Both the position numbers and the translations under genes were made by a program. This document shows, one piece after another, positions 17,033 through 27,086 of a DNA stretch of 64,000 nucleotides (its first letter is position 1; each line of letters opens with the position of its first letter). The notes beneath the pieces were generated by a model. That model did no database searches. It was not told where the DNA came from and saw nothing but the letters and a program-made list of their open reading frames with translations. Source of the DNA: Flagellimonas ochracea (GTDB taxonomy: Bacteria; Bacteroidota; Bacteroidia; Flavobacteriales; Flavobacteriaceae); assembly GCF_009903685.1 (NCBI RefSeq), contig NZ_JAAABI010000001.1:620001-684000 (forward strand), read 5' to 3'.

Positions 17033-18148
17033 TTAATTGAGCAATTCGGCGACTTTTTGTTCCAAGGCCGGACCACGTAGATTTTTTGCCACGATAACCC
17101 CGTTTTCATCAAGAAGAAAGGCAGCAGGAATCGCATTGATGTTATACAATTGTGCAATTGGGTCCTTAAATCGCATTAGATTGGATATATGGTTCCATTC
17201 CAATCCATCGGATTCAATGGCTTGCTTCCAATGCTCTGCCTTTGTATCCAAGGAAACTCCAACAACATCAAAACCCTTATCGCGGTATTTATTATAAACG
17301 GCAACGATATTCGGATTTTCGGCACGGCATGGTCTACACCACGCGGCCCAAAAATCAACTAAGGTGAGTTTGCTGTTCTTCTTTACTTCGCTCAAGGCCA
17401 GAACATTGCCATTGGGCGTAGGGGCAGAGAACTCCGGTGCAACAGCACCAACTTCGGTGGATTTCATTCTATCCAATTGCTCTTTTAATCGCTTGGCAGG
17501 TTCAGTGGCCTTCATTTCCGGCGACAAATTCTCATACATTTGCTTTACTTCATCAGCAGAAATTGCTTTTGTGTTCATTAAACTGCCTATGATCAATACC
17601 GAAATCAAAGCGTTGGGGTTCTGCTTAGCATAGTCGATATTGTAATCTTTCACCTCTTCCTGAAATTCAATATACTCTTCGCGCAGGGAGGTAACGGTGG
17701 CCGTGTCCCTATTTTGGGCAGCAATTCGCATATCGTTTTGCATGGAAGCGGCTCTTTCTGACAGTGTTCTAGACCCTCCCAAAAAATCCATAAAAAGGTC
17801 GTTTTGGGATGTGCCCTTTAGCTTTGCATAGTTCATGCTGTCTTTTTGGAAAGTGATTTCTATGTCTCCATTTTCCAAAACAAAGGGGACATTACCCCTG
17901 TTTTCATCTATAAAAATGTAGTGCAACTTGGGTTCTGTTTGGGAACCTTTAAAGTTAAACGCACCATTTTCAATTGAAGCAGTATCAATATCAACCAATT
18001 GATTGAGGGAATCAGTCGTCTTCAGATATACCTTGGTTCCGTTCTCCAAATCCCCGGCAACGGTAGCATTCAAAGTGTATCCTTCTTCCTTGGAAGCACA
18101 GGCTCCCAAAAACAACGTTCCCACAAGGGCTATAAATATTCGTTTCAT
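17033..18148 (-). CDS. TlpA-like thioredoxin lipoprotein with DUF4369 domain
   Basis: The 371-residue precursor has a lipobox ending at Cys17 (LFLGAC). An N-terminal DUF4369 beta domain (about residues 25-130) and a helical linker lead to a C-terminal TlpA/AhpC-type thioredoxin domain with the active site WCRPC and a cis-proline in NINAIPAAFL. This architecture is typical of Bacteroidota periplasmic disulfide reductases facing cytochrome maturation or stress. It is monocistronic, with its own terminator at 16986-17004. Confidence 0.92.
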   Translation of the reverse strand: MKRIFIALVGTLFLGACASKEEGYTLNATVAGDLENGTKVYLKTTDSLNQLVDIDTASIENGAFNFKGSQTEPKLHYIFIDENRGNVPFVLENGDIEITFQKDSMNYAKLKGTSQNDLFMDFLGGSRTLSERAASMQNDMRIAAQNRDTATVTSLREEYIEFQEEVKDYNIDYAKQNPNALISVLIIGSLMNTKAISADEVKQMYENLSPEMKATEPAKRLKEQLDRMKSTEVGAVAPEFSAPTPNGNVLALSEVKKNSKLTLVDFWAAWCRPCRAENPNIVAVYNKYRDKGFDVVGVSLDTKAEHWKQAIESDGLEWNHISNLMRFKDPIAQLYNINAIPAAFLLDENGVIVAKNLRGPALEQKVAELLN

Positions 18149-18254
18149 TCTTTATTTTATGTTTGAAATGCTAAGGTATTCATTAGTTACGGCATAAAAA
18201 AACCTTGACCTTCATCGACGGAGTCCAAGAATCATACTTTCATTAAATCAAACG

Positions 18255-18755
18255 TTAGAATTGATACCGAATTCCCAGAGCGATGTCGAAATCAAAATCG
18301 TTGTCAAAACCGTCATAACCTAAAATGCCTATTTCCGGTCTGAAATCCAAGGAAAGCAATAAGGGAATGTCAAAGTTGTATTCTACTCCAATATCTCCGG
18401 CCGCGAATACGAACAGCCCATCATCATCATCATCATTAAAGTTGGGTTCTGGATCAAAGTCAACACTGCCCAATCCTCCACCAACACCATAATACCAGTT
18501 AAAGTTGCCGTCCAATTGATGAACCCACTGGTACAGACCAGATAGTTTGAAGGCGTCAAAATTGCGGCTATCTCTCCAGCCCAAGTTAAATTCGGCCCGG
18601 TTATAGCGCGCTATTGATTTTTGATACGAAATTTCAGCCCCAAAACCATCACTATCACCCAAACGAAGTCCTAGGGCATGGTTGGCAATGTCTTGAGCTT
18701 GGATAGAAGCCGTTGCAAACAAAAAAAATGCAGCAAATAATGTGGTAATTTTCAT
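18255..18755 (-). CDS. Small outer-membrane beta-barrel-like protein
   Basis: The 166-residue precursor has a signal peptide ending ASIQAQ and alternating amphipathic strands rich in Tyr, Trp, Phe and Gly (ALGLRLG, SYQKSIARYNRAEFNLGW, DLDIALGIRYQF-like end). The terminal aromatic residue of GIRYQF fits BAM-dependent outer-membrane barrels of about eight strands. A loop with six consecutive Asp (NFNDDDDDD region) may bind cations. No specific function can be given. It is divergent from the large dehydrogenase gene at 18790. Confidence 0.8.
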   Translation of the reverse strand: MKITTLFAAFFLFATASIQAQDIANHALGLRLGDSDGFGAEISYQKSIARYNRAEFNLGWRDSRNFDAFKLSGLYQWVHQLDGNFNWYYGVGGGLGSVDFDPEPNFNDDDDDGLFVFAAGDIGVEYNFDIPLLLSLDFRPEIGILGYDGFDNDFDFDIALGIRYQF

Positions 18756-18789
18756 TAGTGTTTATTTAAGTTAAAATTTAGGGATAGCT

Positions 18790-21756
18790 TTGTATTGCTT
18801 CCAGATCACGAAAAACAATTTTGTCAAAAATTATTCCAAATTGAATCCGACATTGTTAAAAAAATTGGGCAATAGCCTTGAGGGCGAACTAATGACTGAC
18901 AATCTTAGCAAATCACTTTATGCGACAGATGCCTCGGTCTATCGTAAGGTGCCCATGGCAGTGGCCTACCCTAAAAATACGAGTGACATACGGCGTTTGG
19001 TTCTTTTTGTCCAAGAATCGGGATGTGGGCTAATTCCCAGAACGGCAGGAACTTCGTTGGCAGGACAATGTGTCGGTGATGGCATTGTGGTGGATGTTTC
19101 CAAATATTTTACCGAAATACTTCATTTAGATGAAAAAAAGAAACAGATACGGGTGCAACCTGGGGTAGTCCGCGATGAATTGAACCAATACCTAAAGCCT
19201 TATGGTCTATTTTTTGGTCCCAACACGTCCACCTCAAACCGATGCATGATAGGGGGCATGGTGGGCAACAACTCTTCTGGCACCACCTCCATTCAATATG
19301 GGGTTACCCGTGATAAGGTTGTAGCTATGAATTGTATACTTTCTGATGGCAGTGAGGCTTCTTTTTGTGCTGCCTCAAAAGATACCATTGAAGAAAAGAA
19401 AGGAAACAATACTTTAGAAGGTAAAATTTACGCCTCATTGCATAACGAGCTTGCGCATGAAGCAACTCAACAAAATATTAGGTCTGAGTTTCCGAAGGAA
19501 AATATCCACCGAAGAAATACGGGATATGCGGTGGACGAGCTGTTGAAGACCAATCTTTTTGAAGAGACCATGGGGGACTTCAACATGTGTAAATTACTCG
19601 CAGGTAGTGAAGGCACTTTGGCCTTTACCACCGAAATTACACTGCAATTGGATAACCTTCCTCCACCACTGTCCGCAATGGTGGCTACACATTACAGCAC
19701 GCTTGAAGATTGCTTAAGTGACGTAGAACCTGTAATGCAGCATAACTTGCATACCTGTGAAATGATGGACAAGGTGATTCTGGATTGTACTAAAAACAAC
19801 CGAGCCCAATTGGCCAATCGGTTTTTTGTAGAAGGAAATCCAGCAGGAATTTTAATGCTGGAGGTAAAAGCACATTCAGAGAACGAACTACAACGGCAAC
19901 TTGACGACTTACAGGAAACCATAAAAAGAACAGGCTTTAGCTATGCTAGCCCAGTGCTGCGTGGAGAAGAAATCAACAAAGCGTTGGAATTACGTAAAGC
20001 TGGACTGGGACTATTGGGGAATATGGTGGGAGACCGAAAAGCGGTCGCCTGTATCGAAGATACGGCAGTAGCCTTGGAAGATTTGAAGGATTTTATCGGG
20101 GAATTCACCCAAATCATGAGCCAGTATGGTCAAGAGGCGGTTTATTACGCACATGCTGGGGCCGGCGAGCTTCATCTCCGTCCCATTCTCAACCTTAAAA
20201 AATCGGAAGATGTGGCCTTGTTCCGTGCCATTACAACGGATGTGGCAAAATTGACCAAGAAATACAAGGGCAGCTTTAGTGGGGAACACGGCGATGGCAT
20301 TGTTCGGGCCGAATCTATTCCTTTGATGATCGGGGAATCCAACTATCAGTTGCTGAAACGGATTAAAACTCTTTTTGACCCCAATAACATCTTCAACCCT
20401 GGAAAAATTGTGGACGCCTTTCCAATGGATGAATCCCTGCGTTATGCAGTGGACCGTGAAGAACCTGAGATAACAACTCTGATGGATTTCTCCGATAGCG
20501 AAGGCATTCTCAAAGCTGCGGAAAAGTGCAACGGCAGTGGGGATTGCAGAAAAAGTCATCACATGAAGGGCGGGATGTGCCCCAGTTATCATGCTACCAA
20601 AAATGAAAAGGATACAACCAGGGCAAGAGCCAATGCATTAAGAGAGTTTTTGACTCATTCTGAAAAGTCCAATCGTTTTGATCAACAAGAACTTAAAGAG
20701 GTATTCGATTTATGCCTAAGCTGCAAAGCATGTGCCAGCGAGTGTCCAAGTAATGTTGATGTGGCGACTTTAAAAGCTGAATTCCTATATCATTATCAGG
20801 AGTCCAATGGATATTCATTACGGAGTAAACTTTTTGCCCATAACACCAAACTGAACGCCCTGGGAAGCAAAATACCTGGCTTGACAAATGCTGTTTATAA
20901 ATCCAAACATCTCAGTGGATTTTTGAAAAAGGTTTCGGGTGTGGCTCCGAAACGAGGTTTCCCTTCGGTCCATAAATTCAATTTTGAGAACCATCTGAAA
21001 AAATTCAAAAAAGAGAATGTAGATGTCTCCAAACGAAAGGTGGTGCTATATATTGATGAGTTTACTAAATATCTTGATGTTGAGGTGGGCAAAGATGCCA
21101 TTGAGTTGTTGTGTAAATTGGGGTATGATGTAATACTGTTTTATGCAGAGAGCGGGAGAACATACCTGTCAAAAGGATTTTTAAAACAAGCCAAGCAGTT
21201 GGCCAACAAGAATATGAAAAAGTTAAAGCCCTTTTTGGACCAAAATCTGGCCATTGTGGGACTGGAACCTTCGGCCATACTTTCATTTCGGGATGAGTAT
21301 CCCAGACTATGCAATAATAAGACCCAGACCGAAAAACTGGGTTCAAGCTCTTTTTTGATCGAAGAATTTTTGGCATCAGAAATTGCTGTAGGCTATATTA
21401 CCCCAGACCAGTTTACGAAAGATGAACATGTCGTTAAAATACACAATCACTGTCATCAAAAAGCATTGAGCAACCAGAAAGTCACTTTTGACATGTTGAA
21501 CTTACCCAAGAATTATAAGGTATCCATCATTCCATCAGGATGTTGTGGTATGGCCGGTTCTTTCGGTTATGAAAAGGAGCATTATGATGTCAGCATGAAG
21601 GTCGGGGAGCTAAAGCTATTTCCTGCGGTAAGAAAAAGTGGCACCAAAACCCTGATTGCCGCAAATGGCACCAGCTGTAGGCATCAAATAAAGGATGGCA
21701 CGGATACCGAGGCCCAGCACCCTGTGTCAATCTTAAAAGAAGCACTGGTTGTCTAG
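18790..21756 (+). CDS. YdiJ-like FAD/4Fe-4S 2-hydroxyacid dehydrogenase
   Basis: The 988-residue protein fuses an FAD-binding type 4 domain (LYATDASVYRKVPMAVAYP, GTSLAGQCVGDGIVVD), an FAD-oxidase C-terminal domain, two ferredoxin-type clusters (CNGSGDC...CPSYHATK and CLSCKACASECPSNVD) and a CCG domain (HCHQKAL, CCGMAGSFGYEKE). This is the order of E. coli YdiJ, a D-2-hydroxyglutarate dehydrogenase, and of related D-lactate dehydrogenases feeding the respiratory chain. Residues before the first ATG (18892) match the family N-terminus, so the TTG at 18790 is taken as start; an in-frame stop at 18772 excludes anything earlier. Confidence 0.9.
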   Translation: MYCFQITKNNFVKNYSKLNPTLLKKLGNSLEGELMTDNLSKSLYATDASVYRKVPMAVAYPKNTSDIRRLVLFVQESGCGLIPRTAGTSLAGQCVGDGIVVDVSKYFTEILHLDEKKKQIRVQPGVVRDELNQYLKPYGLFFGPNTSTSNRCMIGGMVGNNSSGTTSIQYGVTRDKVVAMNCILSDGSEASFCAASKDTIEEKKGNNTLEGKIYASLHNELAHEATQQNIRSEFPKENIHRRNTGYAVDELLKTNLFEETMGDFNMCKLLAGSEGTLAFTTEITLQLDNLPPPLSAMVATHYSTLEDCLSDVEPVMQHNLHTCEMMDKVILDCTKNNRAQLANRFFVEGNPAGILMLEVKAHSENELQRQLDDLQETIKRTGFSYASPVLRGEEINKALELRKAGLGLLGNMVGDRKAVACIEDTAVALEDLKDFIGEFTQIMSQYGQEAVYYAHAGAGELHLRPILNLKKSEDVALFRAITTDVAKLTKKYKGSFSGEHGDGIVRAESIPLMIGESNYQLLKRIKTLFDPNNIFNPGKIVDAFPMDESLRYAVDREEPEITTLMDFSDSEGILKAAEKCNGSGDCRKSHHMKGGMCPSYHATKNEKDTTRARANALREFLTHSEKSNRFDQQELKEVFDLCLSCKACASECPSNVDVATLKAEFLYHYQESNGYSLRSKLFAHNTKLNALGSKIPGLTNAVYKSKHLSGFLKKVSGVAPKRGFPSVHKFNFENHLKKFKKENVDVSKRKVVLYIDEFTKYLDVEVGKDAIELLCKLGYDVILFYAESGRTYLSKGFLKQAKQLANKNMKKLKPFLDQNLAIVGLEPSAILSFRDEYPRLCNNKTQTEKLGSSSFLIEEFLASEIAVGYITPDQFTKDEHVVKIHNHCHQKALSNQKVTFDMLNLPKNYKVSIIPSGCCGMAGSFGYEKEHYDVSMKVGELKLFPAVRKSGTKTLIAANGTSCRHQIKDGTDTEAQHPVSILKEALVV

Positions 21757-22691
21757 ACTTTTTGATTACGTTCTTTCCCGTAGTTGAAAATTGTGCTATC
21801 CTCTAGCTTTTTGCTCTGTTTGTGACTTATTTCGTCACTATTTTCATGTTCAATCCCGCCCCAGTCAATGTTCGCATCCGCGATGGAAGCGATGAGATCG
21901 CCCATGTTCATTTCCTTTAAATCTTCATCCACAAAGAAAGGGGACAATCGATCATGGTTGTAATGATAAATGCGCCAGCGTTTAAAAGAATATTCCAGAG
22001 CGGTCAAATTTTCCACCCAATCGCCTGAATTAAGATAGAGACAACTTCCGTTCTTGTTTTCGTAATGCTCCTTTTTGGGTTGATGAATGTGTCCGCAGAT
22101 AACATAATCATAATGATTGTCTATGGCAATGTCGGCTACCGTCCTCTCAAAGTTGCTGACATATTTTACCGCACCTTTTACGCCATTTTTGATTCGCTTG
22201 GATAGGGAATATTTCTCACGACCTATTTTCATCAAGAACCAGTTCACAAAGCTATTGATTAGGATAAGAATGTCGTAGCCATATCCACCGAGCTTGGCAA
22301 GCCATTTGGCATTTTGTATGGAGATATCAAAAACATCACCATGGAAAATCCAAGCTCTTTTGCCGTCCAAGTCCAATATCAGCTTGTTCATAATCTTAAA
22401 GTTGCCCATTGAAGTTTCACTAAACTTGCGCAACATTTCATCATGATTGCCAGTTATGTAGAAAACTTCTGTTCCATTTGAGGCCATGCCAATCAGCTTT
22501 TTCAACACCTTAAGGTGGGATGCAGGAAAGTAACGCTTGCTAAATTGCCAAATATCAATGATGTCTCCATTTAAGATGAGCTTTTTTGGTTGTATACTGT
22601 TCAAATAGGCAATAAGTTCATCAGCATGGCAACCATAGGTTCCCAGGTGCACATCCGAAATGACAGCTATTTCTATCTTCCTCTTTTTCAA
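21753..22691 (-). CDS. LpxH-like UDP-2,3-diacylglucosamine diphosphatase family metallophosphatase
   Basis: The 312-residue calcineurin-type phosphoesterase shows all metal-site blocks: ISDVHLGTYG, LNGDIIDIW, ITGNHDEML, IFHGD and ICGHIHQP. In Bacteroidota this family is annotated as UDP-2,3-diacylglucosamine diphosphatase, which makes lipid X in lipid A synthesis at the inner membrane. It is longer than classical LpxH (about 240) through a C-terminal tail. The start is a TTG at 22691; no ATG exists before the DVHLG block. Its end overlaps the convergent dehydrogenase gene by 4 bases. Confidence 0.85.
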   Translation of the reverse strand: MKKRKIEIAVISDVHLGTYGCHADELIAYLNSIQPKKLILNGDIIDIWQFSKRYFPASHLKVLKKLIGMASNGTEVFYITGNHDEMLRKFSETSMGNFKIMNKLILDLDGKRAWIFHGDVFDISIQNAKWLAKLGGYGYDILILINSFVNWFLMKIGREKYSLSKRIKNGVKGAVKYVSNFERTVADIAIDNHYDYVICGHIHQPKKEHYENKNGSCLYLNSGDWVENLTALEYSFKRWRIYHYNHDRLSPFFVDEDLKEMNMGDLIASIADANIDWGGIEHENSDEISHKQSKKLEDSTIFNYGKERNQKV

Positions 22692-22854
22692 TATGGTAAG
22701 GTTTAATTACAAAATAAACGAGTTGTAGTTAATTGAAAATCAAGTTCAAATCAAGAATTCCTAAGCTTATGGTTAAATAATCATCAACCGCAAGACCAAT
22801 ATGTTACATCAACATTAAGTGCTCCCACAGTTTTTTAAAAAGAAGCAGAACATC

Positions 22855-22862
22855 TACCTTTG
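22855..22862 (+). promoter_or_regulatory. Candidate -7 box of aroC
   Basis: TACCTTTG fits TAnnTTTG and lies 22 bases before the aroC ATG. The 193-base divergent region holds nothing else I can name. Confidence 0.45.
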
Positions 22863-22884
22863 GATGAACTGAAATTTATACCGT

Positions 22885-23949
22885 ATGGCAGGAAATACGT
22901 TTGGGCAACTTTTTAGGCTGGTTTCTTTTGGAGAATCCCATGGAAAGGCAATTGGTGGTGTTGTTGACGGATGTCCGGCTGGGATTGAATTGGATGTCGA
23001 AAAAATTCAATTGGACCTAGAGCGGAGAAAACCTGGGCAATCCAAGATTGTTACCCAGCGTAAAGAACCAGATACGGTAGAAATCTACTCGGGATTGTTC
23101 GAAGGTAAAACCACCGGGACCCCCATCGGATTTCTTATCCATAACACCAATCAAAAATCCAAGGATTATTCTCATATAAAAGATTCTTACCGTCCCTCGC
23201 ATGCCGATTATGTATATGATAAAAAATATGGCTTTCGGGATTATCGGGGTGGGGGAAGAAGTTCTGCACGCGAAACTGCAAGCAGGGTGGTTGCCGGGGC
23301 CATTGCCAAGCAGTTTTTGAAGGAAGTAAAAATCAACGCCTATGTTTCCCAGGTTGGGGAGCTTAAGTTGGATGAGCACTACCAAGAACTGGACTTTTCG
23401 CTAATTGAATCCAACCCGGTACGTTGTCCGCATCCCGAAATGGCCCAACACATGGAAGAATACATCAAGACCATAAAAAAAGAAGGGGATACCATTGGAG
23501 GGGTCATTACCTGTGTTGTCCAAAATGTACCAGTTGGTCTTGGAGAGCCGGTTTTTGATAAACTTCATGCCAAATTGGGTCAGGCCATGTTGTCCATCAA
23601 TGCCGTAAAGGGATTTGAGTATGGCAGTGGATTCAATGGCGTCACCATGAAAGGGAGTCAACATAATGATACCTACAACCCGGATGGCAGCACCCAAACG
23701 AATCATAGTGGCGGTGTACAGGGGGGTATTACCAATGGAATGGATATTTATTTCAATGTGGCCTTTAAACCTGTTGCTACCGTTTTACAAGCCTACGACA
23801 CCATTAACAAAGCAGGGGAAAAAGTGACTGCCCAAGGTAAAGGTAGACACGACCCTTGTGTGGTCCCTAGGGCCGTTCCCATTGTGGAGGCCATGGCCGC
23901 TTTGGTTTTAGCGGATTATAGTCTGCTGGTAAGAACCAATAGATTGTAA
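22885..23949 (+). CDS. aroC: Chorismate synthase
   Basis: The 354-residue enzyme catalyses the last shikimate-pathway step, 5-enolpyruvylshikimate-3-phosphate to chorismate, with reduced FMN. Family signatures are evident: [18 protein letters not shown] near residue 17, the basic [17 protein letters not shown] block near 120, and [20 protein letters not shown] near the C-terminus. Length is standard. It is monocistronic with its own promoter. Confidence 0.98.
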   Translation: MAGNTFGQLFRLVSFGESHGKAIGGVVDGCPAGIELDVEKIQLDLERRKPGQSKIVTQRKEPDTVEIYSGLFEGKTTGTPIGFLIHNTNQKSKDYSHIKDSYRPSHADYVYDKKYGFRDYRGGGRSSARETASRVVAGAIAKQFLKEVKINAYVSQVGELKLDEHYQELDFSLIESNPVRCPHPEMAQHMEEYIKTIKKEGDTIGGVITCVVQNVPVGLGEPVFDKLHAKLGQAMLSINAVKGFEYGSGFNGVTMKGSQHNDTYNPDGSTQTNHSGGVQGGITNGMDIYFNVAFKPVATVLQAYDTINKAGEKVTAQGKGRHDPCVVPRAVPIVEAMAALVLADYSLLVRTNRL

Positions 23950-24016
23950 TATTCTTATTGTTATTGCTGAAGTATGGAAGTATGTTGAATTTGGAAAGTT
24001 ATACTCCAAAATGTCT

Positions 24017-25576
24017 TTATAGATTCGCAGAGAGCACTGTCCATTCTTGAGGGATATTGGCATTTGGCAGGTCATTACTTTCACCATGCAAAACATATAA
24101 CTTACCGTCAAAAACACTCATTGCGTGAATTGTTTCTAAGGAAGGGCTAGGCAGGTTTATTTCAAGCTCCTCAAACTTTCCAGTTGAAGTGTCAAAAACG
24201 CCTAAAAAAGGATCTCTGTCTACAAGCTCGTTTTCAGTATTGTAGCTATCGATACGACCAGCAACATAAATTAAATCTCCATACTTCCCAGTAAATGTAA
24301 AATTGACGGGCCTACTCATCTCTTTTGTGGTGAGCTGTGTGGTATTTATATCATAAATCAATATGACACTTCGAGGATTTGGCCCATAAAATTGATTGGT
24401 GCCGCCGAAAATATAAAGCTTGTCATTTACAATTTCAGAACGTGCACCGAAACTTTTCTCAGGCATGGTTGCAAATTCTGAAATGGTTTCCGTGTCTAAG
24501 TCAAACTTGAAAATCTCATCCGCTTTTTCATAATCATTCCCTAAGAATCCACCAACTATAAACACAGATTCATTTACAATTGCTGCCCCAAATCTGGTAA
24601 AATAGGTATTGAACGTGGAACTCTGGGCATAGTTTACGGTGCTAATGGGGTCATTGACCAAATCCAAATCATAAGAATTGACTCGCTGCCCACCAACCAC
24701 CAAGAGTTTGTTTTTATGTACAAAAGCTTCTTTGCTTGCGAAATCGGAATTATCATATCTTTTATCGCTAACACTTTGATTTAAAAAATCAAAACGAATT
24801 ATTCTTTCATAATTAATCCTATTCCCAAATTCATTTTCTTCCTCTTCTCTTGTGGCAACATATAGGCTGTTGGAAACAAAAGAACCAACCATATCGGCAG
24901 CTTGATTATCTATTCCATTTGAAACAAATTTAAAGACCTCATTGAAATTTAAAATTCCCGATGGGAACTCGGGATTTTCAGAAACAAGTTTTTCGGTTAG
25001 AACTATTTGAAGAGAAATATCATTTTCAAGTTTTAATATCCCCTTCAAAATCTTTTCGTCTTCAAATGAAAACTCAAGGTTCAAGCCTTCGACAACAAGC
25101 TCATTGCTGCTCTCTGTTTTAAAACTAAAATTGTAGGATTCAGGAAGCACATAATATTCGTATTCAGCAGACTTGACCGAGGTGGCACCATAAAAAATCA
25201 AATTGTTTTGCTTCCACTCCAAACTGCCTGCGAATTCAGTGAAGCCTTTGCCCGCTTCAGAAGACATGTATTCAAAAATAAGTTCATCATCTTTGGTGTT
25301 GAAATTCTGCGAAATATCAAAAGTTCCGTACTGATTTGTTAATACCGCTTGTTCTAATCTCCAAAATTTCTTGTTGTCATTGGTCAAAAATGCAATTGTT
25401 TGAGCTCTTTTCTCGGATAAAGAATTTTCGGTATCGTCTTTTGGAGGATTGTTGGTAGGATCTTCCACTGATTGCCCGATTTCAGGATTTCGTAGATTAT
25501 TGGTAGAATCTTCCTTTGAGCATCCTGCGATAAAATAAAATAAAATCAAAAGAATATTATATCTGTTTAAATACAT
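24017..25576 (-). CDS. Lipoprotein with C-terminal Kelch-like beta-propeller
   Basis: The 519-residue precursor has a lipobox (FIAGCSKED) and an Asn/Pro/Asp-rich linker. An N-terminal beta domain of about 170 residues is unrecognised. The C-terminal half has repeated Kelch-type elements such as KLLVVGGQRVNSYD, SVFIVGGFLGNDYE, KLYIFGGTNQFYG and KLYVLHGESND, spaced 45-55 residues apart, as in a propeller of about five or six blades. It is likely surface- or periplasm-exposed, possibly binding glycan or protein. It is monocistronic; no partner suggests a role. Coding AT content is somewhat higher than in its neighbours. Confidence 0.82.
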   Translation of the reverse strand: MYLNRYNILLILFYFIAGCSKEDSTNNLRNPEIGQSVEDPTNNPPKDDTENSLSEKRAQTIAFLTNDNKKFWRLEQAVLTNQYGTFDISQNFNTKDDELIFEYMSSEAGKGFTEFAGSLEWKQNNLIFYGATSVKSAEYEYYVLPESYNFSFKTESSNELVVEGLNLEFSFEDEKILKGILKLENDISLQIVLTEKLVSENPEFPSGILNFNEVFKFVSNGIDNQAADMVGSFVSNSLYVATREEEENEFGNRINYERIIRFDFLNQSVSDKRYDNSDFASKEAFVHKNKLLVVGGQRVNSYDLDLVNDPISTVNYAQSSTFNTYFTRFGAAIVNESVFIVGGFLGNDYEKADEIFKFDLDTETISEFATMPEKSFGARSEIVNDKLYIFGGTNQFYGPNPRSVILIYDINTTQLTTKEMSRPVNFTFTGKYGDLIYVAGRIDSYNTENELVDRDPFLGVFDTSTGKFEELEINLPSPSLETIHAMSVFDGKLYVLHGESNDLPNANIPQEWTVLSANL

Positions 25577-25743
25577 GAGAATAATTTGACAATGTAAATT
25601 TAAGGCTCATTTAATAATTCAGACAGATAAAATTCGAATTTTCGATTACCAAAAGAGATATTCGCTCAAATCACTGCGAGTTTAAAAAATTTCAATTTTA
25701 AGTTTCCCATCAAAATAGTATCTTCCTTTCCTAAAAATTACAC

Positions 25744-27069
25744 ATGCGTAAACTAGAACTGCACTGGCAGATCCTGATAGGGATGTTGTTGGGGATACTA
25801 TTTGGATTTGCTATGACCCAGTTGGATTGGGGTAAAGATTTTGTCTCGGATTGGATTCAACCCTTGGGCACCATCTTTGTAAAATTACTCAAGTTAATTG
25901 CTATCCCGCTCATTATAGCTTCATTGGTCAAAGGAATCTCTGACCTAAAGGATATATCAAAATTCCGGGATATTGGATTACGCACAATAGGTATTTACAT
26001 TGTAACTACCATTGTGGCAATATCAATGGGGCTTTTTTTGGTCAACATAATGCAGCCTGGCGACGGCATTTCACAAGAGACCGTCAGTAGGCTTACCGAA
26101 ACCTACGCCGGTGATGCCGGTGTCACTTCAAAACTGGAAGAGGCTTCTCGCCAAAAAGATAGCGGTCCTTTGCAGTTTTTGGTAGATATGGTTCCTGACA
26201 ATGCCCTGGCGGCCATGAGCGACAATGCCCTTATGCTGCAAGTAATCTTTTTCACCATTTTCTTAGGAATATCCATGCTGCTAATAGGAGAAGAAAAGGC
26301 AAAGCCCTTGAAGGACTTTTTTGACGCTTTGAACGATGTTGTCTTAAAAATGGTTGATTTAATCATGTTAACTGCTCCTTATGCTGTATTTGCCTTATTG
26401 GCTGGCGTCGTGGTATCTTCCAGTGACCCAGATTTGTTGTTGGCACTCTTAAAGTATGTAGGAGTAGTTGTTTTAGGACTTTTCTTGATGATTGTATTTT
26501 ATTGTATTGTGGTCGCTACTGTCACAAAGAAGAACCCGTTTTGGTTTTTGAAGGAAATCAGTCCTGCTCAGCTCTTAGCTTTTTCCACTAGTTCAAGCGC
26601 AGCGACATTACCAGTTACCATGGAACGCGTGGAGGAACATATTGGTGTGGATAAGGAAGTATCCAGTTTTGTATTGCCCGTTGGAGCCACCATCAACATG
26701 GATGGTACTAGCCTTTATCAAGGTGTGGCTGCGGTTTTCATTGCACAAGCACTTGGATTTGATTTGACCTTTGGTGACCAACTTACCATTGTTTTGACCG
26801 CTTTACTGGCCTCCATAGGTTCTGCGGCCGTTCCCGGTGCGGGTATGGTAATGTTGGTGATTGTACTGGAATCCATTGGATTCCCCGCTGATAAATTGGC
26901 CATCGGATTGGCCCTTATATTTGCAGTGGACCGTCCGTTGGACATGTGTCGTACCGTGGTCAACGTAACCGGTGATGCTACAGTTTCGATGATGGTAGCC
27001 AAATCGGTCGGTAAATTAGGGGAGCCCCAAGTAAAAGAATGGGACGACCATTATGAAGAAGTTAAATAA
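25744..27069 (+). CDS. Dicarboxylate/amino acid:cation symporter (DAACS family)
   Basis: The 441-residue polytopic inner-membrane protein belongs to the GltP/GltPh/DctA family that imports glutamate, aspartate or C4-dicarboxylates with Na+ or H+. The re-entrant hairpin 1 serine-rich motif STSSSAATLPV and the cation-binding NMDGTSLYQG motif are intact, and hairpin 2 and TM8 (PGAGMVML, DRPLDMCRTVVNVTGD) contain the Asp/Arg/Thr/Asn substrate residues of the acidic amino-acid group. That favours glutamate or aspartate. It is the first gene of a five-gene unit and is followed after 17 bases by a GshB-like ligase. Confidence 0.93.
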   Translation: MRKLELHWQILIGMLLGILFGFAMTQLDWGKDFVSDWIQPLGTIFVKLLKLIAIPLIIASLVKGISDLKDISKFRDIGLRTIGIYIVTTIVAISMGLFLVNIMQPGDGISQETVSRLTETYAGDAGVTSKLEEASRQKDSGPLQFLVDMVPDNALAAMSDNALMLQVIFFTIFLGISMLLIGEEKAKPLKDFFDALNDVVLKMVDLIMLTAPYAVFALLAGVVVSSSDPDLLLALLKYVGVVVLGLFLMIVFYCIVVATVTKKNPFWFLKEISPAQLLAFSTSSSAATLPVTMERVEEHIGVDKEVSSFVLPVGATINMDGTSLYQGVAAVFIAQALGFDLTFGDQLTIVLTALLASIGSAAVPGAGMVMLVIVLESIGFPADKLAIGLALIFAVDRPLDMCRTVVNVTGDATVSMMVAKSVGKLGEPQVKEWDDHYEEVK

Positions 27070-27086
27070 CAATAGAAATTATTGCG

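Noticed and set aside
20011..20592. Minus-strand 193-codon frame inside the FAD/Fe-S dehydrogenase gene
   Set aside because: It is a shadow of conserved domain coding; residues show no plausible family.
23990..24010. TTTGGA...TCCAAA hairpin between aroC and the Kelch gene as a terminator
   Set aside because: Six weak base pairs with no T run on either strand; not convincing.
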